DNA of 64,000 nucleotides from Psychroflexus aestuariivivens (GCF_004010055.1 NZ_RQVT01000061.1:62001-126000), one strand, 5' to 3'; positions 47,954-56,718 are shown, numbered from the stretch's first letter. Made by a program: numbers and translations. Notes: generated from the letters alone by a model not told the origin.

Positions 47954-48108
47954 CCAATTTGAATATTAAATGTCGTTAATAGAGCGAAATTGCTTTTTTC
48001 ATATATGACACTGTGAATAGTTTGCATAGCAGGGCTACGGAAATTGTGAACAAGGATATATATGAGAAAATGAATGAGCTAAATAGCGTCATCTGATGTT
48101 TAAATTGG
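47954..48108. mobile_element. MITE-like element, imperfect palindrome of about 155 bp
   Basis: The ends CCAATTTGAATATTAAATG and, reversed, CCAATTTAAACATCAGATG form terminal inverted repeats (16 matches in 22 bases including the CG after each arm). The pairing continues inwards (CATATATGA against CATATATAT, TAGC against GCTA at the centre), so the whole element could fold on itself. It carries no gene and lies between lspA and the next gene, whose stop codon sits just outside. This is a MITE or REP-like repeat, probably moved by an unlinked transposase. Confidence 0.55.
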
Positions 48109-48110
48109 AA

Positions 48111-48548
48111 TTATCCAGATTGTTTCTCAAGTAAATCAACCAAGAGGTAATAATCTTTAATTTTTTCGTCTGCTGAAACAGGATATGGTTGGATATTCTT
48201 CAGTACCAAAACTGAATTTTCGAATTTTAAAATCGATTGCGAAGTTCCAGCTGCTGGAATTTGAAATCGCTTTTCAGTAATTTCGTCTGGAGATTCAATT
48301 TCTAAAATAACAACCGCTTCTCCTGCCCAAACGCAGGTAACTTTTTCTGGGCAACGCCCATCACTTTCCACAGATTTAAAAGTAATTTTATAATCTCCAA
48401 CAGAAATAGTTTTAAGTAATTTCAGTTTTGTGAAAATTTGTGGCACCTGAACTTCACTTTCAGATGAATTCTGATTGGATTCTGAATTTTGTGCTTCAAC
48501 TAATGTGAAGCAAAAAACAAGAATACTTGTAAATAAAATATTTTTCAT
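48111..48548 (-). CDS. Small exported protein of unknown function
   Basis: A 145-residue secreted protein. The signal peptide of about 19 residues ends LVEAQ, followed by a Ser/Asn/Glu linker to residue 36. The remaining beta-rich domain has a Cys pair in DGRCPEKVTCVWAGEA and ends VDLLEKQSG. I do not recognise a named family. It is 33 bases downstream of the ZIP transporter, in the same direction and probably the same transcript, so a role in metal handling is possible but not shown. No free signature for metal binding is visible beyond the two Cys. Confidence 0.6.
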   Translation of the reverse strand: MKNILFTSILVFCFTLVEAQNSESNQNSSESEVQVPQIFTKLKLLKTISVGDYKITFKSVESDGRCPEKVTCVWAGEAVVILEIESPDEITEKRFQIPAAGTSQSILKFENSVLVLKNIQPYPVSADEKIKDYYLLVDLLEKQSG

Positions 48549-48581
48549 GTTTTAAAACTGTTTTTTTATAAGGATCAAAAA

Positions 48582-49403
48582 TTAGCCCAAACCGACATCC
48601 AAAGTCATCATTACCACAAAACCTCCGATAAAACCAAGTGTGGCAATATCAATATTCCTATCATTTTGTGATTCTGGCACCACTTCTTCAATCACCACAA
48701 AAATCATAGCCCCTGCTGCAAAACAAAGTGCATAAGGCAAAATCGGTTCAAAAGACAATACCGCCCAAGCACCTAAAACAGCTGCAAAAGGCTCTACAAT
48801 TGCAGACAAATGTCCGTAGTGAAAACTTCGCCAGCGACTCAATCCCAAACCACGAAGTGGCATTGCTACGGCAAAACCTTCCGGGAAATTTTGTAAACCA
48901 ATACCGATAGCTAAAGCTACTGCACCACCGATGCTAGCGCCTTCCATTCCAACAGCTGCACCACCGAAAAGAACACCAACCGCTAAACCTTCAGGAATAT
49001 TATGCAATGTAATTGCTAAAGTCAGCAAAACAGATTTGTGCCATTTGGTTTTCACACCTTCTTTTCTACTTTCTTTGAAATTGATATGCAAATGCGGTAG
49101 AACCTTATCCAAACCAAAAATAAAAAAAGCGCCTAACAAAAAGCCAACCAAAGCTGGAACTACTTTTTGAAAGCCTTCGCCATGACTCATTTCTATACCT
49201 GGTGCCAATAAACTCCAAAAACTGGCCGCTAGCATTACACCTCCTGTGAATCCAAGCATGCCGTCAAAGAGTTTGCGATTCATCGTTTTAAAAAAGAAAA
49301 CCAAAGACGCACCAAAACCTGTCACCAACCAAGTGAAAGTTGTTGCTATCAGTGCAGCCAAAACTGGATCTATCGATTCAAAAAATGAAATAATCTTATC
49401 CAT
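48582..49403 (-). CDS. ZIP family metal transporter
   Basis: A 273-residue inner-membrane divalent metal importer or exporter with about eight membrane segments. The ZIP motifs are LHNIPEGLAVGVLFGG (transmembrane segment 4) and GLQNFPEGFAVAMPLR (segment 5), which carry the His, Asn and Glu metal ligands. The gene starts two bases after the DtxR/MntR regulator stop, so it is probably under its control. Zinc, manganese or iron cannot be told apart by sequence. Confidence 0.93.
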   Translation of the reverse strand: MDKIISFFESIDPVLAALIATTFTWLVTGFGASLVFFFKTMNRKLFDGMLGFTGGVMLAASFWSLLAPGIEMSHGEGFQKVVPALVGFLLGAFFIFGLDKVLPHLHINFKESRKEGVKTKWHKSVLLTLAITLHNIPEGLAVGVLFGGAAVGMEGASIGGAVALAIGIGLQNFPEGFAVAMPLRGLGLSRWRSFHYGHLSAIVEPFAAVLGAWAVLSFEPILPYALCFAAGAMIFVVIEEVVPESQNDRNIDIATLGFIGGFVVMMTLDVGLG

Positions 49404-49405
49404 AA

Positions 49406-50059
49406 CTAACTTTTTATATAAATATTAGAACTTACAATTGGTGAAATGCGAAGTTGCTTTTCATTGATTTCAACTAACATAGATTCGTCAAATTTTTCTT
49501 TATCCAAAATATGAATCTCTCTTCCTAAAGCTATATTATTTTTATCCAAGTATTTCAGAAATTCTGAAGACGAATCTTTAACGCCAACTACTTTTCCAAA
49601 ATCTCCAATTTCTAGATTTGAAAGTAAGGTTTTGTTGGCAACCTGGAAATTGCCTTTTGCGTCTGGAATAGGGTCTCCGTGGGGATCCCGTTTAGGGAAA
49701 TCCAAGAACTTATCCAATTCTGTAATCAATTTTTCAGATTTGATATGTTCCAGTTGTTCTGCAACTTCATGGACTTCATCCCAAGAAAAATTCAATTTAT
49801 CGACTAAAAACACTTCCCATAAACGGTGTTTTCGGATAATTTGCAATGCAGTTTGTTTACCAGCTTCACTTAATTGTACACCTTGATATTTCCTATAAAT
49901 TGCCAAATCCTTATCAGATAATTTCTTAACCATATCTGTTACCGAAGATGCTTTGGTGTCCATTTGTTCCGCGATAGCGTTGGTACTGACACCAGAATCT
50001 GCCTGTTTTTCTAAATGGTAAATCGCTTTGAGATAATTCTCTTCTGATAATGAAAACAT
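49406..50059 (-). CDS. DtxR/MntR-family metal-dependent transcriptional repressor
   Basis: A 217-residue regulator. The N-terminal winged helix-turn-helix (SLSEENYLKAIYHLEK, SVTDMVKKLSDKDLAIYRKY) is followed by the dimerisation and metal-binding region (HRLWEVFLVDKLNF, EVHEVAEQLEHI), with the His and Glu ligands of DtxR/MntR. The C-terminal part is FeoA/SH3-like (IGDFGKVVGVKD). A longer frame from a TTG at 50083 is less likely than the ATG at 50059. It heads an operon with the ZIP transporter and an exported protein, divergent from a TonB receptor. Confidence 0.93.
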   Translation of the reverse strand: MFSLSEENYLKAIYHLEKQADSGVSTNAIAEQMDTKASSVTDMVKKLSDKDLAIYRKYQGVQLSEAGKQTALQIIRKHRLWEVFLVDKLNFSWDEVHEVAEQLEHIKSEKLITELDKFLDFPKRDPHGDPIPDAKGNFQVANKTLLSNLEIGDFGKVVGVKDSSSEFLKYLDKNNIALGREIHILDKEKFDESMLVEINEKQLRISPIVSSNIYIKS

Positions 50060-50080
50060 TAAATTGAATTTTACACTACA

Positions 50081-50088
50081 CAAAAGTA
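50081..50088 (-). promoter_or_regulatory. Putative -7 element of the DtxR-ZIP operon
   Basis: The minus strand reads TACTTTTG, matching TAnnTTTG, 21 bases before the ATG at 50059. Confidence 0.55.
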
Positions 50089-50135
50089 ATATTTTATTTA
50101 ATCTTATTATAATTTTATATAAACAAATATTTTTA

Positions 50136-50151
50136 TTTAGCTTTGCCTAAA
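50136..50151 (+). promoter_or_regulatory. DtxR-like operator over the TonB receptor promoter
   Basis: TTTAG, six bases and CTAAA form an inverted repeat. The right half reads GCCTAAA, close to the TTAGG/CCTAA half-sites of DtxR and IdeR. The repeat covers the -7 element TAGCTTTG at 50138-50145, so a bound repressor would block transcription. Confidence 0.55.
50138..50145 (+). promoter_or_regulatory. Putative -7 element of the TonB receptor gene
   Basis: TAGCTTTG matches TAnnTTTG and lies 22 bases before the ATG at 50168. Confidence 0.6.
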
Positions 50152-50167
50152 AATAATTTGATTCAAA

Positions 50168-52429
50168 ATGAAATATATATTTACTTTTATCTTTTTAATT
50201 GTAATTCAAACTTATAGTCAAAATTCTAAAATTGAAGGCCAAGTCATTTTCGACAATGAAGATTCTGTTAAAGTAAACGTTAGACTTATTGATAAAGAGG
50301 TTTATAAGATCACTGACCAGAACAATGCTTTTGAATTCATCAATCTAGAAGCTGGCGTTTATGAAGTTGAAGTGAGTTTAATCGGTTATAAAACCAAGAC
50401 AAAAACCATAAAACTAGGTGAAAATGAAACTAAGAAAGTTGAATTCAACATGGAAGCTTCAACAAGTGAACTGGATGAAATTATCATCTTAGATAAACAA
50501 ACTGGACTAAATAGCAAGACACCTTATAGTTTTACGCCAGTAAAAATGGATAGAATTGCTTACAAAAGTAGTCCCGCTGGTGTCATGGGCGTTTTGAGAG
50601 AAGTTCCTGGTGTGTATGGTGCTGAATTCGGACAAGGTATTGTGAAACCAATTATCAGAGGTTTGGGTTTTAGCCGTGTAGCAACGATTTATCAGGGTAA
50701 TAAATTGGAAAACCAACAATGGGGCGCCGATCACGGTTTGGGGGTCAACGATCTTGGCGTCAAACGTATTGAAGTTATCAAAGGTCCTGCATCTGTGCTT
50801 TACGGCTCTGGTGCGCTTGGTGGTGTTATTTTGATTAAAGATGATGATTTTTACAAAAACGCTGAACAAATTTCTGGTTCTGCGGGTTCGAGTTTTCATT
50901 CTGTGTCGCAAGGATTTCGGACTTATGCTTCAGTTGGACAAAAGTTTGAAAATGAAGTATTTTTCGGAGCAGATTTGGCTTACGAAAATCACGCTGATTA
51001 TAAATCTGGCAATGGAGAAATTATTGGTAACAGTCGCTTCAATATGCAAACTTTTCGGTTTCATTTAGGTTTAGATAAACAAAATTTTGATAATCGCTTA
51101 TCGGTGACATACAACCATCAAAATCTTGGTATCATCAGCGATGATGAAATGACAAACAGCAACGCTACCAAGAGAAACGACAGAGATATGCAATTGCCAT
51201 TTCAAGAAGTGACCGATTTGCTCCTTTCTTACAACCAACACATAACTAGCGAAAATTTTGAAACCAATCTTCATATTTCGCATCATTGGAATGACCGTAA
51301 GGAAATTGAAGAAAACTATAATGAAGTCGATTTGGGATTGACGCAGCACAATACGTTTTATAATGCCAATATAGGTTTTGAAACGAATTTTTTGAATCAC
51401 AGTTTAGGAATTCAAGGCAATCGTCTTCAAAATAAAAACCACAGAAATGCTAAGGAAATTTTAATTCCAGATGCCGTATTTTATGAAAATGGCCTTTATT
51501 ATATGCTGGATTTCGATTGGAAATCCTATTTTATCCAAGCAGCGATTCGTTACGATTACAGAGATGTTGAAGCTGACGCTTCAGATCCGTTTTTTGTAGA
51601 TGCAGGTTTTATTTTACCTGGGGAACCCGAAAATAGGAAAGTGAATTCATATTTTGGCGGTTGGACAGGTTCTATTGGTGTTTCCAGGGATTTTGGTAAA
51701 ATTCATAAAGTAAAAATGAATCTTTCTAGCGGATTCCGTTCGCCTGATTTAGCAGAATTATATTCTTTTGGTCAGCATCCTGGCACCAATCGTTTTGAAG
51801 TTGGAAACGCTAATTTCAATAGAGAACAAAGTCTTCAACTGGATATGAACTACAGTTTGACCACAAACCGATTTCGTTTAGACTGGTCGATTTTTGGAAG
51901 CCAAATTGACAACTATATTTTCTTTTCGGATACTGGCGAAACTCAATCAGAAAATGATTTACAAATTTGGGAATACCAACAAGTTGAAGCAGAACTGTAC
52001 GGTAGTGAAGCAAATTTGCAGTATTTCGCCTTGAAAAATCGACAATTGAAACTGAATCTTGGCGCCGCTATGGTTCGTGGAAATAACTTGGATATTGACG
52101 AACCGCTGACTTTTATTCCACCAGACAATTTCAACTTTTTAGCGAAATATAGTTTTGGAAAACTTCAACAAACTTCGATTTTTGGAAAATTGAGATGGGT
52201 TGATGAACAAGATCGCCCAGGTTTTAATGAATTGCCAACAGATGATTACCAATTAGTCAGTTTGGGAATTGATCATGAGTTTAATCTGAAGAATTTGAAA
52301 ATTGAGACCGCTTTAAAAATCGAAAATGTGTTTGATGAAAATTATGTTGATCATCTTTCGGTATTGCGTGCATTCAATATTCCAAGTCCTGGACGAAATC
52401 TGAATCTAAATTTGCAACTTCATTTCTAA
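50168..52429 (+). CDS. TonB-dependent receptor, ZnuD-like, probable metal uptake
   Basis: A 753-residue outer-membrane receptor. A signal peptide of about 18 residues ends TYSQ. Residues 20-105 form a carboxypeptidase-like regulatory domain (KIEGQVIFDNEDS). The plug holds GFSRVATIYQGNKLENQQWG, ADHGLGVNDLGVKRIEVIKG and SVLYGSGALGGVILI, which resembles the plug of the zinc receptor ZnuD. The barrel ends PSPGRNLNLNLQLHF. Its promoter carries a DtxR-like box, and the divergent operon encodes a DtxR regulator and ZIP transporter. Together these suggest a metal-uptake locus. A siderophore or haem substrate is less likely but not excluded. Confidence 0.85.
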   Translation: MKYIFTFIFLIVIQTYSQNSKIEGQVIFDNEDSVKVNVRLIDKEVYKITDQNNAFEFINLEAGVYEVEVSLIGYKTKTKTIKLGENETKKVEFNMEASTSELDEIIILDKQTGLNSKTPYSFTPVKMDRIAYKSSPAGVMGVLREVPGVYGAEFGQGIVKPIIRGLGFSRVATIYQGNKLENQQWGADHGLGVNDLGVKRIEVIKGPASVLYGSGALGGVILIKDDDFYKNAEQISGSAGSSFHSVSQGFRTYASVGQKFENEVFFGADLAYENHADYKSGNGEIIGNSRFNMQTFRFHLGLDKQNFDNRLSVTYNHQNLGIISDDEMTNSNATKRNDRDMQLPFQEVTDLLLSYNQHITSENFETNLHISHHWNDRKEIEENYNEVDLGLTQHNTFYNANIGFETNFLNHSLGIQGNRLQNKNHRNAKEILIPDAVFYENGLYYMLDFDWKSYFIQAAIRYDYRDVEADASDPFFVDAGFILPGEPENRKVNSYFGGWTGSIGVSRDFGKIHKVKMNLSSGFRSPDLAELYSFGQHPGTNRFEVGNANFNREQSLQLDMNYSLTTNRFRLDWSIFGSQIDNYIFFSDTGETQSENDLQIWEYQQVEAELYGSEANLQYFALKNRQLKLNLGAAMVRGNNLDIDEPLTFIPPDNFNFLAKYSFGKLQQTSIFGKLRWVDEQDRPGFNELPTDDYQLVSLGIDHEFNLKNLKIETALKIENVFDENYVDHLSVLRAFNIPSPGRNLNLNLQLHF

Positions 52430-52455
52430 AGCAAAAGGGTTCCAAAAGATAAGTT

Positions 52456-52463
52456 TATCTTTG
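52456..52463 (+). promoter_or_regulatory. Putative -7 element of the DUF2721 gene
   Basis: TATCTTTG matches TAnnTTTG and lies 11 bases before the ATG at 52475. The gene may therefore be transcribed independently of the TonB receptor. Confidence 0.5.
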
Positions 52464-52474
52464 AGAAAAAGATT

Positions 52475-52867
52475 ATGGAAATTTCGTTGACGACTCCTGC
52501 CCTACTTTTCCCCGCAATTTCGTTATTGCTTTTGGCCTACACCAACAGATTTCTGACTATCGCTGGTTTGATCAGAAATTTGCATCAAAAGTTTCAAGAA
52601 AAGCCTGAACCAGCAATAAAAGCTCAGATTTCTAATCTACGTAAACGTGTGAACTTAATCAAAAACATGCAGCTGTTTGGCATCGTTTCGCTACTGCTTT
52701 GTGTGGTCAGCATGTTTGCTATTTACGAATCTTGGCAAACCATAGGAAGCGTCATCTTTGGAATTTCATTGGTTTTGCTGATGATTTCTTTGATTTTATC
52801 CATTATTGAAATTCAAATTAGCGTCAAAGCACTAAATATTCAACTCAGCAATATTGAAAAGGATTGA
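52475..52867 (+). CDS. DUF2721 family membrane protein
   Basis: A 130-residue integral membrane protein of unknown function with the DUF2721 layout. It begins with LTTPALLFPAISLLLLAYTN (membrane segment 1), then the conserved QISNLRKRVNLIKNMQLFG, then two more membrane segments (about 67-85 and 92-112), ending IQISVKALNIQLSNIEKD. It lies 45 bases after the TonB receptor. Confidence 0.88.
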   Translation: MEISLTTPALLFPAISLLLLAYTNRFLTIAGLIRNLHQKFQEKPEPAIKAQISNLRKRVNLIKNMQLFGIVSLLLCVVSMFAIYESWQTIGSVIFGISLVLLMISLILSIIEIQISVKALNIQLSNIEKD

Positions 52868-52919
52868 CTTTTTAAATACCTAAATATCAGTTATTTTCAG
52901 TAACAATAATGAAAATATT

Positions 52920-52934
52920 TACGGGTGAACCGTA
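52920..52934 (+). repeat. Short palindrome TACGG-loop-CCGTA upstream of the exported unknown
   Basis: TACGG and CCGTA pair around GTGAA in an AT-rich setting where GC-containing symmetry stands out. It is 59 bases before the GTG start at 52993. It may be an operator or a small hairpin in the leader. Confidence 0.35.
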
Positions 52935-52992
52935 GATTTAAAATAAAATATTATTGTATTTTTAGATTCATATTTTATTTAAAACACGTCAT

Positions 52993-53877
52993 GTGCCAAT
53001 AATCGCAGTTACTTTTCACCTAAGAATTTTATTTTGGTTTTTTATCTTGTTGCCAGCTTTGAGTTTTAGTCAGGACACTTACAAATTCAATTTTCAAAAA
53101 GAATTTGAAAACGATGAAATCGAGCTTTTGTTTTATCAGGGCAAAGACAAACAAACACTAAAAACCAAAAATTCTAAAGTCAAAATCCCTCAGTCTCTAA
53201 TCCAGAAATCAGATTCTATTATAGCAAAGTTTTCGTTTTATAAAACAAAATTGGAGAAAGCTGAATTCAATAATAAAACAATCAACCTCAATACAAATAT
53301 TGGTTTAGAGGAAGTATTGATTTCAAATAATAAGAAATTTTATGTTGGACCAGATGAATCTAAATCAGAGTTACTACTTTTAGGAAAAAATATGTCAAAA
53401 TGTATTGACTTGGAGGTTAGTCAATTGCCTAATAATATAAAATTAGTTGGGATTCGATTTAAATTCAAAAGAGGTAACAAATTATTGTGGGGTTACCGAA
53501 GTCGCGGCAAACGCTTTAAGGTTATATTATTAGGCTATCATATAGATAAAAGGCACAAAAAACTAACTTCACTACTTGACAAAGATATTGTCATCAAAAT
53601 TCCGAATAAAGTACCAGAGTGGGTAGAAATTGACCTAAGTGAAAAACAAATTAGCCATGAGGTTTACAATTATTTAGTTTTTGGTATTGAAACCATAGAT
53701 GGAGGAATTGGAATAAAGACCTATGAGCGCACTAAAGAGGAAATTAAAGAGAATCCTATGACTCATTTTGACATGAGAAATCCTATTGGAAAAAGCTATA
53801 ACACAAAAAGGGAAAAATTTTATAAGGTTAAATTACCAAACTTTCAGCTAATTTTTGAGGTTTTGGAAGAAGAATAA
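52993..53877 (+). CDS. Exported protein of unknown function with probable GTG start
   Basis: A 294-residue protein with no in-frame ATG near its N-terminus. The GTG at 52993 gives a signal peptide of about 26 residues (ILFWFFILLPALSFSQ). A nearby ATG at 52991 is out of frame and reads four codons to a stop. The body is Lys-rich, with YVGPDESKSELLLLGKNMSK, GIRFKFKRGNKLLWGYRSRG and a C-terminal beta-rich domain. I do not recognise the family. A frameshift in the start region cannot be excluded. Confidence 0.6.
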   Translation: MPIIAVTFHLRILFWFFILLPALSFSQDTYKFNFQKEFENDEIELLFYQGKDKQTLKTKNSKVKIPQSLIQKSDSIIAKFSFYKTKLEKAEFNNKTINLNTNIGLEEVLISNNKKFYVGPDESKSELLLLGKNMSKCIDLEVSQLPNNIKLVGIRFKFKRGNKLLWGYRSRGKRFKVILLGYHIDKRHKKLTSLLDKDIVIKIPNKVPEWVEIDLSEKQISHEVYNYLVFGIETIDGGIGIKTYERTKEEIKENPMTHFDMRNPIGKSYNTKREKFYKVKLPNFQLIFEVLEEE

Positions 53878-53920
53878 AAGTACCCAACAATCACTTAAAA
53901 AATGGAATAAATTTTAAAAC

Positions 53921-54964
53921 CTAAATATCATCATAATCAACCACAACCTTTTGAGTTAGTGGCTGGGCTTGGCAAGTCAAGACCAAACCTTCTTCGAGCT
54001 CCTCGTCGGTTAAGATTTGATTTTTGCGCATTTCTACTTTGCCTTCTTTGATTTTCGCTACGCAAGAACTGCAAATGCCGCCTTGACAAGAATATGGCGC
54101 GTCGATATCTTCTGCCAAAACCGCATCCAAAATCACGTCTTTTTGATCCATCACCAAATCGAATTCTTCGTCATCCACTACCACTGTCAAATTGGTTTTA
54201 CCTTCAGCCGTTGCCTCAATGTTGCCTTCCGAACTTGAGAAAAACAATTCAAATTTGATCTTGCTTTCATCAATGCCATTTTCTGCTAAAGTCGCTTTTA
54301 TTTGATCTATCATCGGCTCTGGTCCACAAAGATAAAAAGCAGAAAAATCGAATCCACTGAATTTATTTTTGATGGTATAATTCACAGTAGATTTGTCAAT
54401 TCTACCAAATTTAGCTTCGTCTTCTTGAGTTTCACTATAAATAAATTCAACAAAAAAGCGTTTTGGAAAATCTTTTTGAAGACTCAAAATTTCTTGTAAA
54501 AAAATAGTTTGTTTTGGTGATTTGTTGCCGTAAACCAAAACAAATTTTGAAGTTTCTGAATTTTTCAAAATTGTCTTAATCATCGACATGATTGGTGTAA
54601 TCCCACTACCAGCAGCAAAAGCACAAAAAGATTGATCTGCAATCTGCTCTGGCAAAATAAATTTGCCTTCCGCTGGATGAACTTTCAAAGTATCGCCTAC
54701 TTTCAGCGAAGTATTGGCGTAATTTGAAAATACACCGCCAGTAATCGCTTTCACCACAACACTCAAATCTTCATCTGCTGATGAGCAAATAGAATAAGAG
54801 CGACGCAAATCTTCTCCATCGATTTCAGTTTCTAAAGTCAAATACTGACCAGGTTTATAGGTGAATTCTGAAGCCAAATTCTCTGGAACGTCAAACACAA
54901 TTTGTACGGCATTTTCGGTTTGTCTGATGATTTTTTTTATCGCTAAAGTATAGAAATCGTTCAT
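53921..54964 (-). CDS. PaaE-like ferredoxin-NAD(P)H reductase
   Basis: A 347-residue iron-sulfur flavoprotein reductase, PaaE/ferredoxin reductase type. The FAD domain shows LRRSYSICSSADED, the NAD domain GSGITPIMSMIKTIL and YLCGPEPMID. The C-terminal 2Fe-2S domain has CQGGICSSC and a fourth Cys in LVLTCQAQP. In phenylacetate degraders such a protein partners with PaaABCD, which is not near. It may serve another oxygenase or general electron transfer. Confidence 0.85.
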   Translation of the reverse strand: MNDFYTLAIKKIIRQTENAVQIVFDVPENLASEFTYKPGQYLTLETEIDGEDLRRSYSICSSADEDLSVVVKAITGGVFSNYANTSLKVGDTLKVHPAEGKFILPEQIADQSFCAFAAGSGITPIMSMIKTILKNSETSKFVLVYGNKSPKQTIFLQEILSLQKDFPKRFFVEFIYSETQEDEAKFGRIDKSTVNYTIKNKFSGFDFSAFYLCGPEPMIDQIKATLAENGIDESKIKFELFFSSSEGNIEATAEGKTNLTVVVDDEEFDLVMDQKDVILDAVLAEDIDAPYSCQGGICSSCVAKIKEGKVEMRKNQILTDEELEEGLVLTCQAQPLTQKVVVDYDDI

Positions 54965-54978
54965 GTCTATTTTTTGAG

Positions 54979-54986
54979 CAAAAATA
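54979..54986 (-). promoter_or_regulatory. Putative -7 element of the PaaE-like reductase gene
   Basis: The minus strand reads TATTTTTG, matching TAnnTTTG, 14 bases before the ATG at 54964. Confidence 0.5.
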
Positions 54987-55069
54987 CAATCTCAAATAAA
55001 TTCTAGTCTTTATTCTGCAATAATTTAATGTCGTTTTAAGTTTTATAAGCAGAATCCACTTTTTAAATT

Positions 55070-55077
55070 TAAATTTG
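55070..55077 (+). promoter_or_regulatory. Putative -7 element of the MltD-like gene
   Basis: TAAATTTG matches TAnnTTTG and lies 17 bases before the ATG at 55095. Confidence 0.5.
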
Positions 55078-55094
55078 TGTCTAACAATTAAGAA

Positions 55095-56618
55095 ATGACA
55101 ATGTATAGAACTGCCTCATATTTAATATTATATTCTATTTTTTTTATATCAACAACAAACGGTCAAACGAAACCAGAACCTTCCAAAAACTGGAATGTTG
55201 ATAAAGTTGAATTTCATAGAATTATGAATGACTCGATGCAGATCGTTCTTGAGGATTACCAAAGAACAATCATTCTGGATTCGGTATGGCGGCAAGAATT
55301 GGCTAACGACGAACTTTCTGAACATTTTGAAGAAATCATTAAGGACAGTTTACCAGAACAAGAAATTATCCGTGAAATTCCTACCGAAGTTTTAAAAGAA
55401 CGTCTTGCCAAGCTAAACGCCAAGACGCCATTCAATATAGAATATAACGAAAGTTTAGAAAGCGTAATTGGTTATTTCTTGAGACGCGAAAAAGAAAGTA
55501 CCGAACGCTTAATGGCATTAAGTAAATTTTATTTCCCCATGTTTGAATCTACTTTCGACAGGTATAATGTACCATTAGAAATGAAATATTTAGCCTTGGT
55601 AGAATCGGCTCTAAACCCAAGAGCTAAATCTAGAGTTGGTGCAACTGGCCTTTGGCAGTTTATGTATAACACTGGCAAAGCCTATGATTTGGATGTCAAT
55701 AGTTATGTTGACGAACGAATGGATCCGCTGGCTTCTACAGAGGCAGCAGCGAAATATCTAAAAAGATTGCATGAAATGTTTGACGATTGGGATTTGGCGT
55801 TGGCCGCTTATAATTCTGGTATGGGAAATGTTTCAAAAGCCATTAGAAGAAGTGGTGGAAATACTAATTTCTGGGAAATCAGAAAATTTCTTCCACGTGA
55901 AACTGCTGGTTATGTACCGTCTTTTCAAGCAATTATGTATATTTTTGAATATGCTGAAGAACACGGTTTTGTGTCTCAAAAACCAAAAATCGCATATATT
56001 GGTACTGACACAATTCGAACCAAGAAAAAAATTAAACTCGAACATATTGCTGAAGCCATCAATATAGATTTGGAGTTTTTGGAATTCCTGAATCCGAGTT
56101 ACAAACTTGGCGTCATTCCTTATGAAACTGAAAAGAAATATTATTTAAGACTGCCTTATATTGAATCTGGCGTTTTTGTAGCTAACGAGGATAAAATTTA
56201 CAACTTCACAGATGAAAAGTTAGCTAAATCCGAAGAAGAATCTGAAAATGAAAAAGTTGAAAATAAAATTGATTATTATGTGAAATCAGGCGACTATTTA
56301 GGCAGAATTGCCACTAAATTTGGCGTTGGAGTTAGTCAAATTAAATCTTGGAACAATTTGTACAGTAACAATTTGAGTGTTGGTCAAAAGCTTGTAATCT
56401 TTTCTCAAAAACAATCGGCTGTTGCCAGTTCAAATTCTGAAAATAGCAAAACTGACTCATCAACATCTAGAGAATTTTACAAAGTAAAATCTGGAGATTC
56501 TTTATGGACAATTTCCAGAAAATTCCCTAATCTTAGCGTTGAAGATCTTAAAAATTTGAATGATTTGTCCAGCAGTAAATTAAAGCCTGGCATGAAACTA
56601 AAAGTAAACAAGGGCTAA
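55095..56618 (+). CDS. MltD-like lytic transglycosylase with two LysM domains
   Basis: A 507-residue exported peptidoglycan-cleaving enzyme. After a signal peptide (about residues 1-23, ending TNGQ) and a helical region, the SLT/MltD domain has the catalytic Glu in LALVESALNPRAKSR, then GLWQFMYNTGK and LAAYNSGMGNV. Two LysM domains follow: DYYVKSGDYLGRIATKFGVG (about 394-440) and FYKVKSGDSLWTISRKF (about 460-505). The separating linker is Ser/Asn-rich. Confidence 0.93.
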   Translation: MTMYRTASYLILYSIFFISTTNGQTKPEPSKNWNVDKVEFHRIMNDSMQIVLEDYQRTIILDSVWRQELANDELSEHFEEIIKDSLPEQEIIREIPTEVLKERLAKLNAKTPFNIEYNESLESVIGYFLRREKESTERLMALSKFYFPMFESTFDRYNVPLEMKYLALVESALNPRAKSRVGATGLWQFMYNTGKAYDLDVNSYVDERMDPLASTEAAAKYLKRLHEMFDDWDLALAAYNSGMGNVSKAIRRSGGNTNFWEIRKFLPRETAGYVPSFQAIMYIFEYAEEHGFVSQKPKIAYIGTDTIRTKKKIKLEHIAEAINIDLEFLEFLNPSYKLGVIPYETEKKYYLRLPYIESGVFVANEDKIYNFTDEKLAKSEEESENEKVENKIDYYVKSGDYLGRIATKFGVGVSQIKSWNNLYSNNLSVGQKLVIFSQKQSAVASSNSENSKTDSSTSREFYKVKSGDSLWTISRKFPNLSVEDLKNLNDLSSSKLKPGMKLKVNKG

Positions 56619-56640
56619 AAAATTAACCACATGTTCAAAA

Positions 56641-56671
56641 ACGTGTGTTTTTAAAAATATTTACACGTGTG
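56641..56671. repeat. Tandem ACGTGTG repeat before the antitoxin gene
   Basis: ACGTGTG occurs at 56641-56647 and 56665-56671, a 24-base spacing close to two helical turns. The second copy is within the palindrome ACACGTGT. It lies upstream of the -7 element TATCTTTG, a plausible operator for antitoxin autorepression. Confidence 0.4.
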
Positions 56672-56685
56672 ATTAAACAAATTAG

Positions 56686-56693
56686 TATCTTTG
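56686..56693 (+). promoter_or_regulatory. Putative -7 element of the toxin-antitoxin pair
   Basis: TATCTTTG matches TAnnTTTG and lies 25 bases before the ATG at 56719. Confidence 0.55.
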
Positions 56694-56718
56694 TTGGACA
56701 ATCATTACATTTTTAAAA

